From: Acidobacteriota bacterium
Lineage (GTDB): Bacteria; Acidobacteriota; UBA6911; JACQSX01
Direction of reading: 5' to 3'
NCBI GenBank assembly: GCA_016199665.1
Contig: JACQGG010000169.1
Location: forward strand, 1 to 7,059
DNA: 7,059 bases
This document shows positions 1-4,961 of this stretch, piece after piece. Positions within the stretch are counted from its first letter, which is position 1. Every line of letters starts with the position of its first letter. Under the pieces are notes generated by a model, which was not told the DNA's origin, searched no databases, and worked only from the letters and a program-made list of their open reading frames with translations. The translations under genes and the position numbers were made by a program.

Positions 1-357
1 CAGGACAATGTCGTCGTGCACGTGCCCCACCAGGGTAGAACCGTGATAGGGAATAATGTCACCCTGGGTCATGGTTCCATCCTGGAGGGGTGCGTCATTG
101 AGGACGGCGTGGTTATCGGCATGAATGCCGTGGTACTCCAAGATGCCAACATCGGGGCAGCCTCCATGGTCGCTGCCGGCTCGGTTGTCGGCGAAAAAGC
201 CCGGATTCCTCCTGCACACCTGGCGGCGGGCACGCCTGCCCGGGTGAAAAAGGCGCTTTCCGGCAGCGCTCAAGCCTTCACCGAAACCAGCGCGTCCATA
301 TACAGACAACTGGCGGCCGGCTATCTGGCGGGAAAAACACGCCGGCAGGACGCCTGA
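1..357 (+). CDS. PaaY/CaiE-type hexapeptide-repeat protein, 5'-truncated (gamma-carbonic-anhydrase fold)
   Basis: The frame is open from the first base, so the gene enters from the left edge; the GTG at 16 is internal. The 118 visible residues are the C-terminal half of a left-handed beta-helix protein, with hexapeptide turns such as VIGNNV, VIEDGV, VIGMNAVV and NIGAAS, then an IPPAHLAAGTPARVKKAL segment and a helical tail with SIYRQLAAGYL. This layout matches PaaY, CaiE and YrdA rather than a sugar acyltransferase. PaaY is a thioesterase that removes dead-end CoA esters during phenylacetate breakdown, and the nearby epoxidase gene makes that reading attractive. Metal ligands: His at visible residues 7 and 24 fit two of the three zinc histidines, but the third site, usually His in an LHGC context, reads Glu (LEGC, codon 85-87). 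The gene converges on the ferredoxin gene 15 bases away. The fold is secure; the substrate is unknown. Confidence 0.88.
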   Translation, partial: QDNVVVHVPHQGRTVIGNNVTLGHGSILEGCVIEDGVVIGMNAVVLQDANIGAASMVAAGSVVGEKARIPPAHLAAGTPARVKKALSGSAQAFTETSASIYRQLAAGYLAGKTRRQDA

Positions 358-375
358 CGAAAACAAAATTCGTCA
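355..375. other. 7-bp inverted repeat spanning the two convergent stop codons
   Basis: TGACGAA at 355-361 is the exact reverse complement of TTCGTCA at 369-375, with a 7-base A-rich loop. The outer ends of the stem are the TGA stop codons of the two convergent genes. There is no T-tract on either side, so it is not a convincing intrinsic terminator, although it may be a weak bidirectional one. Confidence 0.35.
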
Positions 376-705
376 ATAGACACCGGCATCCAGCAGATTG
401 TAAATTAGTCCCCGCGCGTTTGGATCCGTCTTGTCGCAGATCCGTTCCACGCGGGTGCCATTTTTGATTGCTTGGATAAGCTCGGGGACATCAGAGAGTT
501 GAACGCCCGAATACCAGTGTCGCTGCGGATAAATGACGATGTTGGGACCTTCGTGGCAGGTCCCAAAGCACATGTAGGTTCGCACCTCCACCTGATCGTG
601 CCCCGCAAACGCCTCTTTCAGGCGCTGCACGATTTCCTCAGCGCCCCGGGACTTGCAGTCAACATTGTGACAGACCAGAACCATCGTGCGCTTTTCCGTT
701 TCCAC
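373..705 (-). CDS. Thioredoxin-like [2Fe-2S] ferredoxin
   Basis: A small soluble electron-transfer protein of about 110 residues, the usual size of the thioredoxin-fold [2Fe-2S] ferredoxins related to the NuoE C-terminal domain. Four cysteines are in the family pattern: C-x4-C (CHNVDC, residues 12 and 17) and C-x3-C (CFGTC, residues 46 and 50), followed by the typical EGPNIVIYPQRHWYSGV stretch. Start choice: the only good Shine-Dalgarno, AGGAG at 713-717, lies 7 bases before a GTG at 705 but only 1 base before an in-frame ATG at 711. GTG is therefore preferred and the two differ by two residues. The frame stays open upstream to 888, but that part crosses the promoter/operator region and is unlikely to be translated. 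The gene diverges from the hydratase-epoxidase operon, so it may share its operators. It is a candidate electron donor for the BoxB-like enzyme; this is inference. Confidence 0.88.
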   Translation of the reverse strand: METEKRTMVLVCHNVDCKSRGAEEIVQRLKEAFAGHDQVEVRTYMCFGTCHEGPNIVIYPQRHWYSGVQLSDVPELIQAIKNGTRVERICDKTDPNARGLIYNLLDAGVY

Positions 706-712
706 ACTCATT

Positions 713-717
713 CTCCT
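713..717 (-). promoter_or_regulatory. Shine-Dalgarno that decides the ferredoxin start
   Basis: AGGAG on the minus strand. Spacing is 7 bases to GTG 705 and only 1 base to ATG 711, favouring the GTG start. Confidence 0.65.
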
Positions 718-794
718 GTTTCCATTGGGAGAATCCAACCCCTCTCCTTGAAAACGCCGGGGAATGCCTTCACCTTTTGGAAGACTGTTCGCTC

Positions 795-824
795 TTGCTT
801 TTTTTCGAACGATCGTTCTAAAAT
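795..824 (+). promoter_or_regulatory. Upstream sigma70-like promoter (P1) of the hydratase-epoxidase operon
   Basis: TTGCTT (795-800), an 18-base spacer and TAAAAT (819-824). The 12-bp palindrome fills the 3' part of the spacer, so a bound repressor would block RNA polymerase. A transcript from here would pass through the second operator. Read by eye from sequence; no start site is known. Confidence 0.55.
802..823. promoter_or_regulatory. Operator-like palindrome 1 (TetR-type candidate)
   Basis: The core GAACGATCGTTC (807-818) is a perfect 12-bp palindrome. TTTT and AAAA flanks extend the dyad to 22 bp with one mismatched pair (806/819). The second copy lies 34 bp downstream. TetR-family repressors of acyl-CoA and aromatic catabolism bind dyads of this size. 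From memory, the Thermus PaaR site is CNAACGNNCGTTNG, which this copy matches except for the last base. No regulator gene is in the window. Confidence 0.7.
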
Positions 825-829
825 CGTAC

Positions 830-858
830 TTGCCTTTTTCGAACGATCGTTCTAAAAT
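830..858 (+). promoter_or_regulatory. Downstream sigma70-like promoter (P2) of the hydratase-epoxidase operon
   Basis: TTGCCT (830-835), an optimal 17-base spacer and TAAAAT (853-858). Initiation would fall near 865, leaving a leader of about 40 bases before the hydratase ATG at 908, which has GGAGGG at 899-904. The second operator sits inside the spacer. This is the stronger of the two candidates because of its spacing. Confidence 0.65.
836..857. promoter_or_regulatory. Operator-like palindrome 2 (identical core to palindrome 1)
   Basis: GAACGATCGTTC at 841-852 with TTTT and AAAA flanks and the same single mismatched pair (840/853) as copy 1. The two promoter-operator units (795-824 and 830-858) are near-exact direct repeats, so the module looks duplicated. 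The 34-bp centre-to-centre distance, a little over three helical turns, would put two bound dimers on roughly similar faces of the DNA. Confidence 0.7.
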
Positions 859-907
859 TATGCTACCGGGAATTGAACGGGGGATCAAGTAAAATTATGG
901 AGGGATC

Positions 908-1705
908 ATGGAACAGACAGCGCAGTCATTAGTGGACTATCGCACGCAAGAGGGGATTTGCATCCTGGAGCTCAACAATCCGCCTGCCAACGCTTACAGT
1001 CATGACCTGCTGCGGCAGCTCGACGCGGCCATTTTATCGGCGCGTTTTGATGAAAGCGTGCACGTGATTGTCGTTCGCGGCAAAGGGGAAAAGTTTTTCT
1101 GCGCGGGAGCAGATATCAAACATCTGCGAGGGCGCTCCGCGCAGTTTCGTTACAATTTCGGCCTGCACGGCAATGAAACATTGTGCCGGTTGGAACAAAC
1201 GCCCAAGCTAGTCATCGCCGCCCTGAACGGACACGCCCTGGGTGGGGGACTGGAAATGGCGCTGGCCTGCGATATCCGCGTGGGAAAGCAGGACGGGGGA
1301 AACCTGGGACTTCCGGAGATCAATCTCGGCCTCTTTCCGGGAATGGGGGGGACGCAGCGGCTTTCCCGGTTGATCGGGAAAGGGCGAGCGATGGAAATCA
1401 TGATGACGGGTCGGAGTCTGAACTTTGAAGAAGGTCTGGAATTGGGCATCCTGAATAATATTTTCGGCAAGGAAGCCTTTTGGGAAGAAACCCTGGCCTA
1501 CGCCCGTCAGTTTGTTCCGCCGCATAAGGCCAGCAAGGCGGTGGGGAGCATCAAGCGCGCGGTCCAGTCGGGTATTGGAATGTCTTTGACGGATGGTCTG
1601 GCCCTGGAACGGGAACTGCTGCAACAGGCGTTTGAGAGCGAGGATGCGGAAGAAGGGATCGCGGCGTTTGTGGACAAGAGAATGCCGGCTTTTAAAGGAG
1701 AGTAG
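908..1705 (+). CDS. Enoyl-CoA hydratase/isomerase (crotonase) family protein
   Basis: A 265-residue protein, the standard length for a crotonase-fold hydratase, which adds water across the double bond of an enoyl-CoA in the cytoplasm. The oxyanion-hole and CoA-binding segments CAGADI (residues 65-70) and NGHALGGGLE (107-116) are present. Both glutamates of bona fide hydratases are visible: Glu116 in GGLEMALACD and Glu137 in GLPEINLG, followed by GLFPGMGGTQRL. The C-terminus KRMPAFKGE is also typical. The ATG at 908 follows GGAGGG at 899-904 and two tandem promoters with operator-like palindromes. It is the first gene of an operon with the BoxB-like gene, so its substrate is probably an intermediate of aryl-CoA or beta-oxidation breakdown. 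It is far too short to be BoxC, the ring-opening lyase of about 550 residues. The family is secure; the exact substrate is not. Confidence 0.95.
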   Translation: MEQTAQSLVDYRTQEGICILELNNPPANAYSHDLLRQLDAAILSARFDESVHVIVVRGKGEKFFCAGADIKHLRGRSAQFRYNFGLHGNETLCRLEQTPKLVIAALNGHALGGGLEMALACDIRVGKQDGGNLGLPEINLGLFPGMGGTQRLSRLIGKGRAMEIMMTGRSLNFEEGLELGILNNIFGKEAFWEETLAYARQFVPPHKASKAVGSIKRAVQSGIGMSLTDGLALERELLQQAFESEDAEEGIAAFVDKRMPAFKGE

Positions 1706-1707
1706 TC

Positions 1708-1827
1708 CTGGGTCAGCTCGGCTTGTACGGACGCCCCGGCTGCAATAAAATGGAAGTTGGAAATGTCGGCGATGCCGTCCGGGAAGAAGATTTTGACAAC
1801 AAAAGAGAAAGAAAACCCAAGGAGTAA
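1708..1827 (+). CDS. Possible small protein with CTG start, between hydratase and boxB-like gene
   Basis: The frame is open from the end of the hydratase gene to a TAA at 1825-1827. AAAGGAG at 1694-1700 lies 7 bases before a CTG at 1708, which would give 39 residues beginning LGQLGLYGRPGCNKMEV and ending in the charged tail NKRERKPKE. The ORF fills the 125-base gap almost exactly and ends 3 bases before the boxB-like ATG, overlapping its Shine-Dalgarno, as in translationally coupled genes. Against it: CTG starts are rare, no ATG with a ribosome site exists (the ATG at 1750 has none), and AAAGGAG may simply encode the usual crotonase ending FKGE. I recognise no homologue. It could be a gene remnant or plain spacer. 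Confidence 0.25.
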   Translation: MGQLGLYGRPGCNKMEVGNVGDAVREEDFDNKRERKPKE

Positions 1828-1830
1828 GCA

Positions 1831-2949
1831 ATGCTAATCAAGAAATCCAAAGTTCACAGTTTTGATGATTGGGTGGATGTTTTTCACCAGTGGCGCGAGG
1901 ACATCGGTTACCCGACGGATCTGATCGGCGACTATCATTTTGAGACAAAGTTGGGGGAACTCGAGAGCGATGAAATCGAGTTCGGACACTTTGCCGGCCA
2001 AAGGAAATGGGAGAAGCTGATTGAGATCCCGGATCAGAGAATTCGCGATCTTTTGCACCATCTGGTCGAGTACCAGGGGGACACGGAGTTTGCCTCGGTG
2101 GAACAGCAGAAAAACCTGCTGGAGAGGGCGCCCAGCAATTATGACTTGGCGAGCATCATTCGCGTCAACCGCGAGGAGATGAGGCACGGGTGGCAGATGG
2201 CCTATCTGCTGGTGGAACACTTTGGGGAAATCGGCAAACGCCAGGCCCAGAAACTGCTGGAACGCAGAGCCTCCGCCCACTCGCGTCTTCTCGGTTCCTT
2301 TAACGAACCGGTTTACAACTGGCTGGATTTTTTCACCTATACCGATTTTATCGATCGCGACGGCAAGTATCAGCTCAACATGCTCAGCCGCAGCGCTTTT
2401 GGGCCGCTGGCGCGCAGCATGCGGCCGATGCTGCAGGAAGAGGCCTACCACCTGCTGACGGGAAACAGCGGCCTGATGCGCATTGTCAAAGCCAAGGTCA
2501 TTCCCGTGACCGTGATCCAGAAATACTTCAATAAGTGGCTGTCCACCGGCGCGGACCTCTTCGGTCAGGACCAGTCCTCTTCAGCCCATTGGGCCTATCT
2601 GTGGGGCTTGAAAGGGCGTTACGACGAGCACTTGTTCGACGGGCCGGCCGACATGGCGACGCTCAATGAACTTTCCCGCTCCCAGTACCTGAAAGAAGTG
2701 GGCGCCATTATTGACGCGCTGAACCGGAGCATTGGCGCCGATCAACCCAAGCTCAGGATTCCCGATGAGAAGTTCCGAAGAAGCATCGGACAATACGCGG
2801 GGATGACTTACAGCGCGGACGGCAAATTGCTCTCCCCGGAGGAATACGAGAAGCACCTGAAAGAGGTGCTCCCGTCGGAGGTCGACGACCAGTTTGTGAT
2901 TGGTCTTGAGAAAGAAAAGGGCTGGATCGTCGAGGTTGAACAGAGATAG
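1831..2949 (+). CDS. boxB: Compact BoxB-like diiron oxygenase (benzoyl-CoA 2,3-epoxidase oxygenase subunit family)
   Basis: A 372-residue ferritin-like diiron protein with the BoxB signature along its whole length: QGDTEFASVEQQ (82-93), VNREEMRHGWQMAYLL (112-127), a DRDGKYQL segment, LQEEAYHLLTG (201-211), FGQDQSS and GLKGRY (259-264). The likely iron ligands are Glu86, Glu116, His119, Asp175, Glu204 and His207. Their spacing is the same as that I recall for BoxB of Azoarcus evansii. BoxB uses O2 and electrons from BoxA to epoxidise the ring of benzoyl-CoA. This protein is about 100 residues shorter than classical BoxB (around 470), apparently through shorter loops near 220 and 270 and a shorter C-terminus, yet longer than PaaA (around 310-330). 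AAGGAG at 1819-1824, 6 bases before ATG, fixes the start. No boxA or boxC is seen in the window. The family is sure; benzoyl-CoA as substrate is an inference. Confidence 0.88.
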   Translation: MLIKKSKVHSFDDWVDVFHQWREDIGYPTDLIGDYHFETKLGELESDEIEFGHFAGQRKWEKLIEIPDQRIRDLLHHLVEYQGDTEFASVEQQKNLLERAPSNYDLASIIRVNREEMRHGWQMAYLLVEHFGEIGKRQAQKLLERRASAHSRLLGSFNEPVYNWLDFFTYTDFIDRDGKYQLNMLSRSAFGPLARSMRPMLQEEAYHLLTGNSGLMRIVKAKVIPVTVIQKYFNKWLSTGADLFGQDQSSSAHWAYLWGLKGRYDEHLFDGPADMATLNELSRSQYLKEVGAIIDALNRSIGADQPKLRIPDEKFRRSIGQYAGMTYSADGKLLSPEEYEKHLKEVLPSEVDDQFVIGLEKEKGWIVEVEQR

Positions 2950-2969
2950 TTTTTCCCGACTCGTGTGAA

Positions 2970-3041
2970 GGATCCGAGCCGCGCGCGTCAGCAGGCGGAC
3001 TCTGTCACGGGTCCGCTCGCGGACGGTCGTGGCTCGGATGC
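2970..3041. repeat. REP-like nested palindrome in the convergent spacer
   Basis: ATCCGAGCC (2972-2980) pairs with GGCTCGGAT (3031-3039), and the pairing extends imperfectly inward to give arms of about 20 bases. Inside, GCGGAC (2995-3000) can pair with GTCCGC (3011-3016), which can instead pair with GCGGAC (3019-3024), so two alternative inner hairpins exist. It resembles dispersed extragenic palindromes I recall from acidobacterial genomes. It lies between the boxB-like stop and the end of the opposing iron-sulfur gene, and could slow or end transcription from both sides, although no T-tract follows. The rest of the 2950-3163 spacer shows nothing I recognise. Confidence 0.6.
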
Positions 3042-3163
3042 GCGCTGTCTTTACCCGGATTGTGAGCGCGGGCGGCCAGTTCCTGCCGGAGGAGACGGCG
3101 CCTCCTTGCACCGGAAAGCAGCTCTGATGAACTTGGGAGAGCGCGGCCCGAGGTTTCTCATTT

Positions 3164-4435
3164 CTATTCCCCCCCATCCAAACCGTAGGCCTGGTGCAAA
3201 ACGACAACGGGATGGACCGGTTTTTTGCCGGTGCCCTGCTGAATTTGAATTGCCGACAGGGGGCAGTCCGTCACCGTGCAGGCATCCTCGGTTTTCATGA
3301 ATCTGAAAAGGGGCTTTCCAACTTTCATGGAAAGCTCAAAGTTCTCTTTCCTGACGCTCCAACTTCCATCGTGGCCGCTGCAGCACTGCATGCGCGAGAT
3401 CTCTGCTCCCGGGATTAATTTCAGCAACTCCTGTGACTTGAAACCGATGTTTTGCGCCTTGAGATGGCAGGGCTGATGGTATCGGATCTTGCCGGCTTTC
3501 TGCGGAAAGTTCAGATCCAGCCGTCCCTTTTCGTGGACCGCCAGGAGATACTCGGACAGGTCATAAGTGTTCTCGGAAACCAGCCTGGCCTCGTCGGTTT
3601 GCAAAAAGCGCGGGTAATCGCGTTTGAGCATATAGCTGCAGCTCGCGCTGGGGACTACAACCTTATATCCCCGGCGTACCGCCTGGCTCAGCGTGTTCAC
3701 GTTGGCCTTGATTTTTCTTAAGGCGGCATCCACCAGGCCGCTGTCCAGGAACGGAAGGCCGCAACATTGCTGTACCGGAACAATGAAGTCGATTCCATTC
3801 TTTTCAAAGACGCCGACCGCGGCTTTTCCGATCTCCGGCTCGTTATAGTTGACGGTGCAGCTATAGAAAAAGGCGGCCTTCTCTTCTCCCCTCCCTTTCC
3901 GGCCCGGTGCGCCCTGAGAATGTCTTCGGAACCACTTGGCAAAGGTCTCTGCATGAAACGTGGGCAGTAATCGATCCCGATGAATGCCCAGATATTTTTC
4001 CATCAACGCCCTCAGAGATGGATTCTGATTAACCCAGTTCACAAGCGGCGCCGACAGACTTGCCAGACTGCCCACCAGATCCGTGTCTCCAAATATCCTG
4101 TCGGCAAAGCTTGTCCCCTTTTTCTTCGATTCGACAAGGCTGGCTCTCATCATGGTGCGCGGGAAGTCGATGTCCCACTCATGAGGAGGAACATAGGGGC
4201 AGACGGTATAACAGAGTTTGCACTGGTAGCATAGATCGACGACCTGGTTGACCTGCGAGTCATTCAGCCCGTCCACGTTGCCGAAATTGTCATCCACCCA
4301 CTGGAACAGGTTGACAAAAGAAGGACAAAAGGTGTCGCACACCCGGCATCCATGGCAAACGTCGAACACCCGCAAAACTTCCTTGCGAGTCGCCCGCGGG
4401 TCCCAGAACTCAGTGCTCTTGAGGTCGAAATCCAT
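3164..4435 (-). CDS. GlpC/HdrD-type iron-sulfur protein with two [4Fe-4S] motifs and two CCG domains
   Basis: A 423-residue electron-transfer protein. The N-terminal ferredoxin-like part has two C-x2-C-x2-C-x3-CP motifs: CHGCRVCDTFCP (Cys27, 30, 33, 37) and CYQCKLCYTVCP (Cys69, 72, 75, 79). Two CCG (PF02754-type) domains follow: one with Cys193, the CCG at 224-226 and Cys266, and one with Cys323, Cys351-Cys352 and Cys386/Cys391. This order is that of GlpC and of heterodisulfide-reductase-like subunits, which pass electrons between a flavoenzyme and quinone or another carrier. No membrane helix is apparent. The ATG at 4435 is chosen because the upstream gene ends at 4441, leaving 5 bases, and because homology begins there; the frame stays open to 4618 but that part is antisense to nothing family-like and overlaps the upstream gene. 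GGAAG and TAAGG just before the ATG are modest ribosome sites, suggesting coupling. The partner is unknown; it could be a dehydrogenase encoded elsewhere. Confidence 0.92.
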   Translation of the reverse strand: MDFDLKSTEFWDPRATRKEVLRVFDVCHGCRVCDTFCPSFVNLFQWVDDNFGNVDGLNDSQVNQVVDLCYQCKLCYTVCPYVPPHEWDIDFPRTMMRASLVESKKKGTSFADRIFGDTDLVGSLASLSAPLVNWVNQNPSLRALMEKYLGIHRDRLLPTFHAETFAKWFRRHSQGAPGRKGRGEEKAAFFYSCTVNYNEPEIGKAAVGVFEKNGIDFIVPVQQCCGLPFLDSGLVDAALRKIKANVNTLSQAVRRGYKVVVPSASCSYMLKRDYPRFLQTDEARLVSENTYDLSEYLLAVHEKGRLDLNFPQKAGKIRYHQPCHLKAQNIGFKSQELLKLIPGAEISRMQCCSGHDGSWSVRKENFELSMKVGKPLFRFMKTEDACTVTDCPLSAIQIQQGTGKKPVHPVVVLHQAYGLDGGE

Positions 4436-4440
4436 GGGCC

Positions 4441-4845
4441 TTACTTCCATTCCCATAGCTGGGCCCGGGTGTTTCCCTGGGCGTCCACCTCGTATTCGAA
4501 GATTCCGGCGACGCTGTTCAGGCGTAACCATCGTGGGGATGAGGTCTGGTAGTAGATGGCGCCCCGGTAGCTGACGGAACCATCCTTCCCGACTGTGCCC
4601 ACACCCTGGCCGATCCACGTGGCCAGATCCCCCTCCTTGCCCATGATCACGCCCTGGCCCTCTCCATATACAGTCCCGTCAGGTCGCATCACAGACGAGT
4701 ACGTGCCCGTCTCTGTTTGGTCGACACCGAGCAGCGTCCCTTTGGACTGAAATGATGTTTCCATCTTCGGGCCGCCTCCCGGATTCGGTAACACTCGCTG
4801 CGAAATCACCTTCCCTGCCCCCTCGCCGATCTTTTCGCCTTGCAT
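4441..4845 (-). CDS. Conserved-looking hypothetical beta-rich protein
   Basis: 134 residues with no signal peptide, membrane segment or cysteine. The sequence alternates glycine-rich turns with beta-type strands (VMRPDGTVYGEGQGVIMG, WIGQGVGTVGKDGSVSYRG, FEYEVDAQGNTRAQLWEW), which suggests a single antiparallel barrel. I recall uncharacterised bacterial proteins of the same length with very similar GEGQGV, WRGAIYYQT-like and LWEWK endings, so it is probably a conserved family, but I know no function. A lipocalin or allene-oxide-cyclase-like ligand-binding barrel is a speculative fold guess. It starts at an ATG 5 bases after an unusually strong AGGAGGAGGA and ends 5 bases before the iron-sulfur gene, so the two form an operon. 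The strong ribosome site suggests higher expression than its neighbour. Confidence 0.8.
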   Translation of the reverse strand: MQGEKIGEGAGKVISQRVLPNPGGGPKMETSFQSKGTLLGVDQTETGTYSSVMRPDGTVYGEGQGVIMGKEGDLATWIGQGVGTVGKDGSVSYRGAIYYQTSSPRWLRLNSVAGIFEYEVDAQGNTRAQLWEWK

Positions 4846-4850
4846 ACACT

Positions 4851-4860
4851 TCCTCCTCCT
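4851..4860 (-). promoter_or_regulatory. Very strong Shine-Dalgarno of the hypothetical barrel gene
   Basis: AGGAGGAGGA on the minus strand, 5 bases before the ATG at 4845. It contains two overlapping anti-16S matches, is much stronger than the other ribosome sites here, and fixes the start. Confidence 0.85.
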
Positions 4861-4890
4861 GAATGGACTTCCTCAACCGCTCTCTGCTCG

Positions 4891-4911
4891 CAAAATGCGG
4901 GCCCTATTTTG
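4891..4911. promoter_or_regulatory. Operator-like dyad upstream of the barrel/iron-sulfur operon
   Basis: CAAAAT (4891-4896) and ATTTTG (4906-4911) are inverted copies around a GGGCCC core (4899-4904); 8 of 10 base pairs of the 21-bp dyad match. It sits about 45-65 bases before the minus-strand start at 4845, where a promoter and its operator would be expected. I could not find a good -35/-10 pair, so a regulatory role is tentative. Confidence 0.35.
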
Positions 4912-4941
4912 AAGCATCTTGCTAAGAAAGACCAGCCGGGA

Positions 4942-4961
4942 TTGCGTTCCTTTGCGTTCCT
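4942..4961. repeat. Short direct repeat, two copies of TTGCGTTCCT
   Basis: Two exact 10-base copies in tandem, ending at the stop codon of the adenine-deaminase gene. Short intergenic repeats of this type (TTGCGT-rich) are common in some environmental phyla. No function is apparent. Confidence 0.6.

Noticed and set aside
706..888. Upstream extension of the ferredoxin reading frame to 888
   Set aside because: It would run through both operators and the plus-strand promoters, resembles no ferredoxin N-terminus, and the good Shine-Dalgarno lies just before 705/711.
908..1705. Assignment of the crotonase as BoxC
   Set aside because: BoxC is about twice as long; this protein has the length and both catalytic glutamates of an ordinary enoyl-CoA hydratase.
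2965..3300. Plus-strand open frame across the spacer after the boxB-like gene
   Set aside because: It begins inside the palindromic repeat and runs into the opposing iron-sulfur gene; the peptide is repeat-derived and has no ribosome site.
4436..4618. Upstream extension of the iron-sulfur protein frame
   Set aside because: It overlaps the barrel gene by nearly 180 bases and its composition looks like a shadow frame; family-like sequence begins at the ATG at 4435.
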